Source of the DNA: Manihot esculenta
Taxonomy: Eukaryota; Streptophyta; Magnoliopsida; Malpighiales; Euphorbiaceae
Assembly: GCF_001659605.2 (NCBI RefSeq)
Contig: NC_035174.2
Location: 22,146,027-22,210,026 of the forward strand
Direction: 5' to 3'
DNA length: 64,000 nt
This document shows, one piece after another, positions 23,831 through 36,400 of this stretch. A program made the translations under genes and the position numbers. The notes beneath the pieces were generated by a model that was not told the origin of the DNA, did no database searches, and worked only from the letters and a program-made list of their open reading frames with translations. The first letter of the stretch is position 1. The number at the start of each line of letters is the position of its first letter.

Positions 23831-26371
23831 TTTTTTTAAATATTTATAAACTAAGTTATTCATTCATTATTTAATTTATTTTATATAATCACTTTTTATT
23901 AAATAATTTTTATATAATCACTTTTTAAAAATAAAAAGTGATGATTATTTTTATTTATTATTATATGTTAGATTATTTAAACTTATGAAAATAAATTTTT
24001 TAAATTTTTAGAAAAGAGTTCTATGCATAATAATTAGATTATTTAATGGTTTTACTAAAGTATTTAGATTTAGAAAAAAAAAATTAAAAAAAAAGTTTAA
24101 TAGGTTGTGAGTTAGATTTTTAAAAAAATAAATAAATCATAAATATAGATAAAATCAAATAATTTTTATAGGTATTAAGTTAAATTATTCAAATTAAAAA
24201 AATTAAGTGGGTAAATTGATTCAACTTTGCAAAATTTTATAATTTATAAATTTTCTCAATTATTTTGATTCTCAACTTAAAAGCTTTGTGATTAGTATTT
24301 ATTATTTTATTAAGTTTTATACCATATTATTTCTAAAAAATTTTATTGAATATGGATTAATGGATAATAATTGATAATTTTATTTTTTTAATTATATCCA
24401 CTTGATATTTTCTTATAAAAATTACAAAGTTTAGCAATGTTTTAAAACATTAATATTAAGTTAAGTGACAATATATACTATTTATTTAAAATTTTAAATT
24501 TTAAAATATTAAAATGTTACATTTTTTATTGTTTCTAAAATTAAACAAATATTTTTACATTTATAAGATTTATATTTAAAGGATAAATTATAAATAAGAT
24601 AATAAAAATATTAAAAAAGATAGACATCTAAAGATATGCTAACTGTACTAATATTGTTTCACCAAATTGTGGGAGTTTCCTTTAGCAAGTGCTTAATTTT
24701 AGTTGATCTTGCAGAGATGTGCTTTCTTTGAATTTGCATTCCTCTCATTTGTTGCTTTACTCTTTTCTTTTAGGTACTATTGCCTCCATTGTTTCAGCAT
24801 CATTTAACCCCTCGATCCTCACCTTTAGTCTAATTTATCTCATGGATTATCATCCTTAACTGACACTGGTTCTACATTCTAGTCATTCTTTTCTAGCTCT
24901 TTATTTAGATCTAATTGGGCTATGGGTTGTGTCTTTATAAATGCTTTGGCTTTGGGCTTCCAAGGATATTGTTGAAGGCCTTGTGATTGGGTTGGCATGT
25001 GTGCGTTAAGTTGAACCTTCTTTGTGAGTTGGCTTCTGAAGGAGGTGTGGTCTCGCTATCCCCACTTTGAGACTAATTGATAAAAAAGAGTAGGGTTTTT
25101 GGATATTCTCTAATAGAACTCCACCTTAGCTCTTGAATTCCTTAGAAGTTGCCACTTGAGAATAAGGAATTAAAGATGGAAATTTGGTAAAGAAAAAAAT
25201 TTTGACTTTTATCTAATTCATTCCAATCGCAGTAAAATATTCTGCAAAATATTAAATGATCCTCTCATCGAAAAATAGTCATTCAGACTTTGTTGGCTCT
25301 TGACTCAGCAATCTTTTCGCTTAAGGTGCCTCTAGAAATGAAAGGTTAACTTCTCTAAGTTTTCCATTTTTGCATATTACTTGTTTAGGCAATTTCCCTG
25401 TCTTAGTATTAAAGGTGAGATACTAGATGGAGGTGATTGGGTTGCTAGTGAACTGTCGTCCTCGGTACTTCACTCGGTTCTTCACTTTGAGGGGACTGAT
25501 GCTTTGGATTTCCTCAAAATACTTTTTCTAATTTCGGTAGAATGCTCTGATTCTAGCTATAATAAAATAGACTTTTTATTCAATTCTGTCTATATTTACC
25601 ATTAAAAATATATTAAAAGATTAAATTATCCTTTTTTTTTTCTTCTTTTTCAGTTCTTTTTCTTTGTAAAAAATTAAATTTTAAAAATTGAATTATTGAG
25701 GCAGAGGAGAAAGAAAAAGTAAAAAAATTGGATTATTGAGAGGAAGAAGTAAAAAAAGTTGAGTTTTAAAAATTAAGTTATTTAGGAGGAAGAAGTTGAG
25801 TTTTAACAAGGGAATTATTGAGAGTAAAATTAAGTTTTAAAATTTTTTTCTCATTTTTCACCTATTTTTAATGGATAAGAAAATAAAATTTTTGTTTTAT
25901 TGATAGAAAAAAAAGATAAAAATATTTTAATAAATTTTTAAAAATATAAGACAATATTTTTAACGAATAAATTCATTGATAAAAAAATATTTTAATAAAT
26001 TTTTAAAAATTTAAGAATTTACTTATTAATAATGATAATATTTAAAAACTAAATAATAAATTTTTTTTTTAAAAGTTATGTTTATTATATAATAAATTAT
26101 TATTTTTTATTATTTTTTAATAAAATAAATTGATACATATATTTTTATTAGTGATTTAAGTAATAATTAGAAATGATTAAAATATATCCATTAACACAAA
26201 TAAATCTTGTGTCTTGTATTTAAATTCATTTTTAGATTTTTTATGAATGTTAAGATTTATTATAAATTTTTTTGGCTTAAAACCTAATTAAGTCTTTATA
26301 TCACTTTTTGTTGGCTTAAAACCTAAAGCTCAAAAATATATTCTTTTTTTTTTATAATTTTTATTTATATA
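23831..26371. other. AT-rich sequence, no gene recognised
   Basis: Mostly AT-rich. The stretch 24640-25600 is more balanced in composition and may be an old coding relic, because GGCTTTGGGCTTCCAAGG-type segments lack the surrounding A/T runs. Neither strand gave a domain I can name. A purine-rich imperfect repeat (AAATTGAATTATTGAGG units) lies at about 25680-25830. Confidence 0.45.
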
Positions 26372-27033
26372 TGTAACAGCCCGGCCCCGTACGACCGGCC
26401 CTGTTACCGCTCACAGCCCGTGACCTTCCTCTGGGCCCAACCACTGTGAGCAGCCACTTTAAGGGAATAGTCTGGTGAGAGTGAGTACCAATTGTTTCAT
26501 TACTCACTCTCACCAGACTATTCCCTTAAAGTGGGAGGTCAAGGGTTCGAGGAGTGGGGGAGGCGACCTAATTTCCAAAGGGGAATTTGGGCCAAATCCA
26601 CTTGGGAAGAACGGGTTAGAGTCCCGCGAACCAAGGGGACAAATCCTGCCTGGAACCCGTGAGGGTGAAGGGATGTTAAGAGCTGCTCACAGTGGCTGGG
26701 CCCAGAGGTAGGTCACGGGCTGTGAGCGGTAACAGGGCCGGTCGTACGGGGCCGGGCTGTTCCAATTGGTACTCACTCTCACCAGACTATTCCCTTAAAG
26801 TGGGAGGTCAAGGGTTCGAGCAGTGGGGGAGGCGACCTAATTTCCAGAGGAAGGAATTGGGCCAAATCCACTCGGGCTAGGGCGGGCCGTAATGGCTCCC
26901 CCGAGGGACAAATCCTGCCTGGAACCCGTGAGGGTGAAGGGATGTTAAGAGCTGCTCACAGTGGCTGGGCCCAGAGGAAGGTCACGGGCTGTGAGCGGTA
27001 ACAGGGCCGGTCTTACGGGGCCGGGCTGTTACA
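26372..27033. mobile_element. GC-rich compound repeat with inverted ends and ATATA target duplication
   Basis: A sharply GC-rich 662-bp island in AT-rich DNA. It begins TGTAACAGCCCGGCCCC and ends with the inverse GGGGCCGGGCTGTTACA; both sides carry ATATA (26367-26371, 27034-27038). Inside are two direct copies of a unit of about 270 bp (roughly 26492-26755 and 26762-27033). The unit starts at TACTCACTCTCACCAGAC and ends in the terminal sequence. A third, inverted and internally deleted copy lies at 26372-26500. Each direct unit carries AGGGTTCGAG, which resembles a pol III B box. The TG..CA ends with a five-base duplication look LTR-like; the unit could be a small LTR, a SINE-like sequence or a foldback element. 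The family is not identified. Confidence 0.7.
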
Positions 27034-28123
27034 ATATATTTTTTAATTATTTTGAAATGATTCTCCATTTTTTTATATTATAATAATATATAAATGGATT
27101 ATTATTATTTTATTTTATTTTGTTTTTAAAATTTTTTTAATATTTAATAAAATTTAATATTTTTAAAATGAATATAATTAAAAAATTATTTTTTAAAAAT
27201 ATATATAAAAAATAAAATTGATAAACTCAAGCAACCTCCAATAAAAGCTCCACAGAGACAAACTAGAGGATGATTGTGACTCTTTTAATAATTAGGAATG
27301 ATGATTTTCAGCTTTGCATGTTTGATGGGTGCTCTTTGTAGCCTTTAACTTTTTTTTTTTAAATGAAATTGAAAATAAAATCTGAAATTTTTAAAATTTA
27401 TTTAAATATATTTATTATTAAATTTAATTTAATTTCTCACTTTCTTATATTTTAATAATAAAATTATTATATGAAAATACTTTCCATTTAAATAAACTTA
27501 AAATTAAAAATTAAAGTATTTTATTATAAAAATAAAAAATATATTTATTAATTATATTATATTTTTATTTTTCTTATTAAATTGAAACATATTTAATAAA
27601 GACAAATCCACTCACACATCATGTATGTTTTTAATTAATTTCTTAGAATTTAAGTCACATGTGAAGGGATGGTACAATTTTGGATCTAGGAAATAATTTC
27701 ACATGCATGCTGAGTCACTGAGATAGGTATCCTACCTACCTACTTTTTCTATGAGGATCCACACCTTCTCTCGTTAATATTTCTTTTCAATAAAAAATAT
27801 AATCATATTTTTTTTTATAAAAAATCACTTTAAACAATCTACATAACGCACGTGATAACTTATAGGGGGAAAAACATGAGCGGTATAGACGCAAATTTCT
27901 TTTCGTAATACGTTTGTAACTCGATATTTTTTTTTATTTTCTTTTAAATATAACTTTTTTTTTATAGAAGATAATTTACATAAAAAAAATATTATTATCT
28001 CTATTAGGAGCTTTAAAGATATTTCGATCGTTATTTATAATTTTTGTATGATAAAAATATTTTTCACATACAATCCAATTAATTTTCAGAATATGTAAAT
28101 CTCTTTTAACAGATTTATTGCGG
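27034..28123. other. AT-rich sequence, no gene recognised
   Basis: AT-rich DNA without open frames of note. The stretch before 28124 may contain the decayed upstream part of the LINE relic, but no motif supports this. Confidence 0.45.
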
Positions 28124-28690
28124 TAATTCTCGAACAGTTATTGTATTGAAAGATTTAATTTCTAATTACAAACCAGATATTTTATTTTTAATGATAACAA
28201 AAACTCTTAATTTTCATATAGAATTTTTTCATAATTTTTTACCTTTTGATCATTGCTTCTCAGTTAATAGATAAGGATTAGGAGAATATCTTTCATTATT
28301 GTGAAAGAGTCCTGATCTGTTTCTGTGGTTGGCTTTTCTTTAAATTTTATTAATTCGGATATTTCGAAAGAAAATGTTCAATGGAGGTTTACTAGTTATT
28401 ATGGGTTTCTGGAATCGCAACGACGAAATTTTAAAACCTTATTCGAATTTTATCTCGTATAAACTCTCTTCCGTGACTTTGTTCAGGAGATTTTAATGAT
28501 TTATGTTCAAAAAATGAGAGGAGTATTTTTACCAAATTATATTATGCAGGGTTTGATTTTGAATAATTGTAAATTTTTGTTAGACTCTATAATTTATATT
28601 TCTGTTAGATAGATTTGTTCTAATGTTACTCTATCTGCTCATATTTTGACTCCTTCTATTTGTGATAATATCCCTCTTTATTTAATGAAA
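28124..28690 (+). pseudogene. LINE (L1-type) endonuclease relic
   Basis: The + strand reads RTVIVLKDLISNYKPDILFL from 28130, the characteristic start of the apurinic-type endonuclease of plant L1 retrotransposons (LxxLIxxxKPDILFLxETK). The glutamate of the ETK motif is changed. A GEYLSLL segment follows where GGLxLLW is expected. After a frameshift near 28455 comes LCSGDFNDLCSKNER, matching the conserved GDFN motif. Multiple stops and frame changes make it dead. No reverse transcriptase domain follows, so it is a short fragment. Confidence 0.75.
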
Positions 28691-29302
28691 TTTTATTAAT
28701 ACAATAAATAGTTTTACTTTAAAAAAAAGCACCGGTAAAAATTTAATTAAAAAAAAATTAAATAAATTTAGAAAATCGATTTTTTTAACTAAATAAAATG
28801 AATTTTATGGCTACACAATATAGTTAACATACAAGAAATCTACAAACTAGATTCTGATATATCTACACGTAAAATAGATTTTTTCAAAAAAAAGTTATTT
28901 TCAATAATATATTTTTGCCACAAAATTTATTAAAATATTTGCAGATCGACTTATGAAATTAAAAAATATATATTCAAATTGGAATCGGAAGATAAATATC
29001 ACAATCACTGCTATGCAAAACAAATAATGAACTATTAGTTTATTTTTTTTATTTATTATAGTTTTCATAAGCATATTTTTTACTAAAAGTAAAAAATTAT
29101 TTTTAGACTTTGCCATACAATCTGTTGCACAAATTATTGAGCAACTAGCTGTCCAACCTGTTGTACTTGTGATTGAACCAACAATAGAAGCTGAAATGCA
29201 AGCTGCTACACTAAAAAACTGAGTACCTGTTCAAACATCTGTTATCTACACTGAGATCGAAGTTGAAACACAGTAATAAGAGCTCCAATGCAACAAGAAA
29301 GG
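28691..29302. other. AT-rich sequence with an unrecognised repetitive coding-like stretch
   Basis: Mostly AT-rich. From about 29110 to 29295 the + strand reads as Val/Gln/Glu/Thr-rich peptide (QSVAQIIEQL, VIEPTIEAEMQ) with three stops, ending exactly where a Tekay LTR begins. It looks like a relic of a repetitive protein region, but I do not recognise it. Confidence 0.35.
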
Positions 29303-30684
29303 TGTAACGACTCGGAAACTGAATCGCTACCAGTGTTAGGATTCAGATCGACTTAAGGTCGTCGGAACCCGTAGCAAGCCTACTACACATCCCGTGTACC
29401 TGTTAAAATCTCATACATGATCCTACGTTATTACAAAAACTTAAACATTTCATGAAATCAAGCTCAACCTATACATGTATCATACTGAAAACATAAAACC
29501 CATACTATAGTCCTCATCAAATGCTTTAGTAAGGTTAACATCACATGCCTCAAGCTTGGTTCAAAATAACTCATAATTAAAAACTTTTACATAATGACCA
29601 TGTTAACAGCGATTACAAAGGTAAAGAAAACTAGGGCCAAGCACAATTCTAATCCATTAAAATTTACATGTCCACACTGTACTATTACAAAAACTATACT
29701 AGCTATTATACCGACTTCTCGATGCTATCTTTGATCCTGCAAACCTGGGGTTAGGGGAAAGGGATAAGCTACAAGAGCCTAGTGAGCAGAACATAAAAAC
29801 AGTTTAATAAACATATGCTCGCATGAAATACGTCACAACACATACAATACACATAAAGATGGACTTGTCACCAGTAACCCTCTACATATTCCAATGTGTC
29901 CGGCTCTCGACGGAGCTCCTCAGGACTTTCGCTTAAACATAACATAACATATCCATAATGCCAGGGGCGTAGAATGGACAGCCCTGGTCTTTCCCTTACA
30001 TAATGCCAGGGGCGTAGAATGGGCAGCCCTAGTCTTTCCGTATCATATCATATCATAACATCTCGAGGACTAGTGGGTCATCCAATATCCATCCACATCA
30101 ACAGTAAATTATGCAATGCATCATATTCGTGAGTTCTAATGCAAATAGCCTAATATAAACATTATATTTGTGATGCGTGAACATGCTTAAAAAGTTTGAT
30201 TACTTTAAAACAATAGATTAGTTTAATTAGTTCTACTCACCTCTGGCGAACGCTTGCCTAAAAAAGACGCAGCTAACTCACTGTAGGCCTCTACGGTCTC
30301 CCAGGTTTGATCCTACACAGATGGACTCAAATGAGGGACCAAACATAATTATTACTTGACTCTAAATAACTCTCCAAAAATCCCTTAAAACATAATAAAA
30401 CATGCACATAAAACAAGCAGAGGAAGGCTGGCAGGGGACTTTCGGCGGCAGGTTCGGCGACCGAAGGTCCCTCACAGATCCGAAAGTCAGGGACTTTCGG
30501 GTGCAGGTTCAGTGGCCTAAACCCCTTCATAGATCCGAAAGTCCATGCTTTGAGATTCCAGGTTCCAATGGAGATTCCATCGGAAGATTGGAGATTCCGT
30601 CGGAAGATTGGAGATTCCGTCAGAAGATTGGAGATTCCGTCAGAAGATTGGAATTCCGATGCTGGAGTCTAGCCGGGTATTACA
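29303..30684 (-). mobile_element. 3' LTR of Tekay-like element E3, promoter deleted
   Basis: The minus strand starts TGTAATACCCGGCTAGAC at 30684 and ends CGAGTCGTTACA at 29303; the polypurine tract lies just outside at 30685-30697. It is only 1382 bases long. The first 34 bases run into an 80-bp tandem repeat (30571-30650) and then straight into the downstream 13-mer array, so U3, the TATA box and the splice donor are missing. Two copies of the 31-bp core lie at 29959-30040. Confidence 0.88.
30571..30650. repeat. Four tandem 20-bp units replacing the LTR promoter
   Basis: Units of exactly 20 bases (GAGATTCCGTCGGAAGATTG and close variants) start at 30571, 30591, 30611 and 30631. The unit looks derived from the GAGATTCC...GGAATTCCGA sequence near the normal LTR start. 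The array stands where about 0.7-0.9 kb of U3/R sequence is absent. Confidence 0.9.
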
Positions 30685-32703
30685 TTCTTCCCCCCTTAAG
30701 AACATTTGTCCCCGAATGTTCGACAAGCAAACAAGCAAACATAAACATTAAGAACACACACATAAAACGTAAGACACTTACTTTAAAAGAGATAAGGGTA
30801 TTGCTGGAGTATGGACTCCCGGGTCTCCCAAGTGCACTCTTCTATGTTGTGGTGATTCTAAAGGACTTTCACCATCGCGATTTCCTTGTTCCTCAATTTT
30901 CTGATTTGCGCGTCTATGATCCGCACTGGCTGCTCAACATAGGTGAGATCTCCTAGGATCTCTACATCAGGTTCATTAAGAACCTTGCCCGGATCTAACA
31001 CGAACTTTCGTAACATGGAAACATGGAAAACCAGATGGATTCTCTCCATAGAAGCAGGTAAATCTAACTTGTAAGATACATTCCCAATCTTTTGTAAAAT
31101 TTCGAAGGGTCCGATGTACCTTGGAGCTAGTTTACCTTTCTTCCCAAAACGAATCAACCCCTTCATAGGAGACACCTTAAACAACACCATATCCCCCACC
31201 TGGAACACAACATACTTTCTGCGGATGTCTGCATAGCTCTTTTGTCTGCTCACCGCTGTTATGATCCTCTCTCTAATAATTGGCACTACCCTGCTGGTGA
31301 TCTCTACTAGCTCTGACCCTGCCAAGGCCCTTTCTCCTACTTTTTCCTAACAGATGGGTGACCTGCACTTCCTCCCATATAGAGCTTCATAAGGAGCCAT
31401 CCCAATGCTAGCATGATAATTTTTATTGTAGGCAAACTCCACCAATGGTAGATGTTGCCTCTAAGAACCGCCAAAGTCTAGCACACACATTCTTAACATA
31501 TCTTCTATTGTTTGGATGGTCCTCCCTGACTATCCGTCAGTCTGTGGATGGAAGGCAGTGCTAAAGTCCAACCTCGTGCCCATAGTATTTTGCAGACTCC
31601 GCCAAAACCTGGAGGTAAACTAGGGTCCCCTATCTAACACTATCGAAACTCGAGCCCCATGCAGCCTCACAATCTCTTCCACATATACCTGCGCCAATTT
31701 GTCCACAGAGTAACCACTCCTGACAGGAATAAAGTGAGTATATTTGGTCAATCTGTCTACTATTACCCATATAAAGTCCAGTCTGTTGGACATTGCTAGT
31801 AACCCCACCACGAAATCCATCACCACATTTTTCCATTTCCACTCTAGAATCGGTAGTGGGTTGAGTATCCCAGTTGGCTTCTGATGTTCCAGCTTCACCT
31901 TCTGACATGTTTCACAAGCAACCACAAACTGCGCCACTTTCCTCTTCATAGCTGGCCACCAATAAACTCTCTTCAAATCCTGATACATTTTGGTGGCCCT
32001 AGAGTGAACACTATACCTGGCATTATGAGCTTCTCTCATAATGTCTTCCTTCAATCTTACGTCGTCTGGTATACACAATTTATTTTTGTAATGGAGGATC
32101 CCTTTGTTGTCGAATCTAAACTCACCATTCTTGCCTGTCTGAACAGTTCTCGCTATTTTCACCTACTCTGGGTACTCGTGCTGTTTCTATGCCACTTGCT
32201 CCAGAAACACGGGTGTCACTCTCATCTGAGCTACTAGTACACCTGTACCAGACAAGTCTAGCTACAAACCCTCATTAATGAGCTTGTAAAATTCCCTCAC
32301 CACCGGTCTTCTCTCTACCGAGATATGGGATAAACTGCCAAGTGATTTTCGGCTAAGAGCATCTGCCACCACATTTACCTTATCCGGATGATACTGGATT
32401 TTGCAATCATAATCACTAAGCAGCTCTATCCATCTTCTCTGCCTCAGGTCCAACTCTTTCTGACTCAAGATGTATTGCAAACTCTTATGATCTGTAAAGA
32501 TCTCACATTTTACCCTATACAGGTAATGCCTCCACATCTTGAGTACAAAGATCACAGCTGCCATCTCTAGATCGTGCGTAGGATAATTTAACTTGTGCTT
32601 CTTCAGCTGTTTAGTAGCATAAGCAATTACCCTCTCATTCTGCATCAACACACAATCTAGTCCCACTCGGGATGCATCACAAAATACTATGAAATCCTCA
32701 TTA
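30685..32703 (-). pseudogene. Truncated, decayed pol of E3
   Basis: On the minus strand this covers RNase H (from about 32703; D-A-S-R-V-G-L near 32660), the RNase H-integrase linker with the [11 protein letters not shown] motif (about 32340), the integrase zinc finger (C-E-T-C near 31910), the integrase core and the chromodomain end (about 30785-30900). Stops at about 31330, 31615 and 32160 and a frameshift near 31455 break it. The 5' side stops at about 32703, in the middle of RNase H, where LTR sequence of another copy begins. Gag, protease and most of reverse transcriptase are absent. Confidence 0.88.
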
Positions 32704-33416
32704 CCATGCAAAAACATGCATAAACACATTCTTAAGCATTTAGGGGCTTAAAACTAGCCTATACCCCAACCACAACCACAAAGCAACACATTTAAGCATA
32801 AAAGGGCACATAAACCCTAACATTAACCATCTACTCTAAACATGCATAAAATCCCCTTAAAACCTCCCAAAACTCACTCAAAACATAAAAGGAGGTGAGG
32901 ACCTACTCTTACCTCTTGAAAATCGAAAGGAGAGGCGATCCAAACTTGGAGTTGTAGAGGAAATGGGCTCCGGGGTCTCCAAGTTTTCAAACTTCTATCT
33001 TTGCTCAAAAATCTTCAAAACCAAGTTAAAACTCATCAAAAACATGAACGATTTGAAGGAAGACATCAAAACTAACCATGGAAGGGCATGGACTCACCTT
33101 TGCCCGAAAATAGAGGAGAAAACTCGCCCATTTTCTGACATGGAGCCTTTTATAGGTGGCTGGCCAGACCACCTTCGGGGGCCAAAGGTGCTCCCTAAAC
33201 TCCACCATGTTCGGCGGCCGAACATGAGGTTCGGCGGCCGAACCTGGCTTTCCTTCCTTGGTGCTTTTCTTTCAAAAACTCAATTTCTTTCTTACTTAAA
33301 ACCTCAAAACACATGAAAACATTTTAGAAAAATATGTTTTACCCTTCTAGAGAGTTCTGACATCCGAGATTCCACTGGAAAGGGGGAATTCCAGTGTCGG
33401 GGTCTAGCCGGGTATT
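32704..33416 (-). mobile_element. LTR 5' part of E4, fused to broken E3 pol
   Basis: The minus strand begins TGTAATACCCGGCTAGACCCC at 33416 and contains the upstream 13-mer array (33205-33240), the TATA box (33154-33147) and the splice donor near 32910. It ends after about 713 bases at 32704. The polypurine tract and hairpin of E4 follow at 33417-33458. This is therefore the U3 and early R part of the E4 3' LTR, joined illegitimately to RNase H of E3. Confidence 0.85.
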
Positions 33417-36400
33417 ACATTCTCCTCCCCGCTTAAGAACATTCGTCCCCGAATGTTCACCAAACAAGCATAACATGGCATAACACACATAAATACATAA
33501 AAAAACATAACAAGGAAGTACATAACAACAAACACTAACCTTAAAAGAGATAGGGGTATTGCTGGAGCATAGTGTTGGGAAATTCCGAGATTATTGCAAC
33601 CCAGTTACGCAGCGGAAAAATAAAATCTCTGTTGATTTCCTTTCCCAGAATTCGAGTGCTTCGTTTAATTCAAAAGATGGATATGAGACTAACCTGTTAA
33701 TCTCGTTGAGAAGAAACAATGTTGAACTGATGGTGCTACCTTTTCAAACGAACACCCTCTATGGTATCCACACGAACGTTTTCTATCCTTCTAGAGTGCT
33801 AGCTCTCTCAAAGATGGATAGATTATGTGCTCCACAATCTACAATCTTTTAGACTGAGTCTTCTCAAAACCACACGTACCTTCCACAATTCGTAGAATGG
33901 GTATTTATATGTTTCAGTCTTTTGTTTTTCCCACAACTCCTTTTCCTAAAAGGAGTTGTAGGAGTTGTGTTCATCCCACAACTCCTTTTCCTAAAAGGAG
34001 TTGTGTTCATAACCTACTATCACAATCTCGTAGATACTCAAATATCTTATGTGATAGAGTCATTTATCTGTAACACTTACAAATAGACTGCAGATCTTTT
34101 AAATATTATTATCTCATAATAATAAATTATTAATAAGTTATTATTATTAATTATATTAATAATTAATATTAATAATAATAACACTTATTATTATTAATTA
34201 TATTAATAATTAATATTAATAATAATAACACTTTATTATTATTAATTATATTAATGGGTTTTGGGCTTTTGGCCCATTAATATGACATAGCACATCAACA
34301 ACGTTATTTTGTGTGTGACCCAATAGGCTCATATTAATTGGCAATAGGCCCAGTCCCACAAGGCCCATAAGTCATAAGTGGCCTCTAGCAAGACATTATG
34401 ACTACCCAACTAATATGAGGATCAATAGTCCGATAAAGCCTAATAAATAGAACATGAATTAATCCCTTTGTCACACGATATCTAGTTTGAACATAAGTCA
34501 TGGTCAATGTCAAACTTATAATGTTCAAACTTATGATTTCTCGATCTCTAAGTAGACTGATAAATTCAAATGATATTGATCACACTATCAATTCATTTGA
34601 GCACGACCATGCATTTCTCAGTCTCACTTATCGAGGGGCCCAGAAGATATCTCTCTCATAGAGAGGGACAAATCCTATCTTGATTGTTCATTATCATCTA
34701 CATAATTTCTATTATGCTCAATCATAACCTTTATGATTGTCCGATTAAAGACAACGTTTGGTTATGTCAAAACATAATAGTCCTTATGTTGGAAACTATG
34801 ACAATCTCAAGTCAAAGGATTAAGACATAACTACTTTGAGATTCACTTATGACAATGACCCATGTAGTGATCTCAATGCGGGTCCATCCAATACTTTGTT
34901 CTCTAACAAGTATTTATGATTATTGAATTATATCAATATATACATAATCATCTCATGATTATCAATCAATAATCATACCAGTTATATTTTATTATTATCA
35001 ACATAATAATAAGTAACCAGGGATGATAATCATTATTATATAACATGCAAACAAATAATAATGATAAAAACCTCTTTTATTAATAACCAAAATGACATAC
35101 AAAAAGGTCCAAGATAATGGCCTAGGGCATATACACTGACACATAGACTTCCGTGTCTCCCAGGTACATTCTTCAAAGTTGTGGTGATTCCAAAGGACTT
35201 TCACCATCGGGATTTTCTTGTTCCTCAGCTTTCTGATCTGTGTGTCTATAATCCGCACCGGCTGCTCAACATAAGTGAGATCTCCTAGGATCTCCACATC
35301 AGGCTCATTAAGAATCTTGCCCGGATCTGACACGAACTTTCGTAACATGGAATCATGAAAAACCGGATGGATTATCTCCATTGAAGCAGGCAAATCCAGC
35401 TTGTACGATATATTCCCAATCTTCTGCAAGATTTCAAAGGGTCCGATGTACCGTGGAGCTAGTTTACCTTTCTTCCCAAAACGGATCACCCCTTTCATTG
35501 GAGACACCTTGAGCAACACCATATCTCCCTCCTGAAACTCTATTTGCCTCCTGCAGACATCTGCATAGCTCTCCTGCCGACTGACAGCAGTTCTGATCCT
35601 CTTTCTGATGATGGGCACTACTCTGCTGGTGATCTCTACTAGCTCAGGCCCTGCCAAGGCCCTTTCTCCAACTTCTTCCTAGTAAACAGGTGACCTGCAC
35701 TTCCTCCGATAAAGAGCTTCATAAGGAGCCATCCCGATGCTAGCATGTTAGCTGTTATTGTAGGCAATCTCCACCAAAGGTAGATACTGCCTCCAAGAAC
35801 CGCCAAAATCTAGCACACACATTCTGAGCATATCTTCAATTGTCTGGATGGTCCTCTCTGACTGTCCGTTCGTCTGAGGATGGAAAGCAGTGCTAAAATT
35901 CAACCTAGTACCCATAGCATTTTGTAGACTCTGCCAAAACTTGGAGGTGAACTAGGGTCCCCTATCAGACATTATTGAAACAGGAGCCCCATGCAACCTG
36001 ATCACTTCATCAACAAACACCTGCGCCAATTTATCCACAGAGTAGCCACTCCTGACTGGGATGAAGTGAGCAGATTTGGTCAGTCTGTCCACAACCACCC
36101 ATATAGAGTCTAGTCTATTAGACGTTGCCGGTAACCCCACCACAAAATTTATAGCTATATTCTCCCATTTCCACTCTGGAATTGGCAGTGGGTTAAGCAT
36201 TCCAGCTAGCTTCTGATGTTCCAGCTTCACCCTCTGACATACTTCGCAGGCGGACACGAACTGTGCCACTTCTCTCTTCATAGCTGGCCACCAATAAACT
36301 CTCTTCAGATCTTGATACATCTTGGTGGCTCCAGGGTGAACACTGTATCTGGCATTATGAGCTTCCCTCATAATGTCTCCCTTCAGACTCACGTCATATG

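Noticed and set aside
25381..25605. 74-codon + strand frame in a more balanced patch
   Set aside because: No domain, weak start context and no splice-linked neighbours; not supported as a gene.
26545..26556. tRNA gene suggested by the GGTTCGAG B box
   Set aside because: No A box at the right distance and no cloverleaf could be drawn; only a B-box-like motif remains.
26475..26880. Small open frames in the GC-rich repeat
   Set aside because: They arise from inverted and direct repeat copies with no stop-poor constraint across units, and there is no homology to a protein I know.
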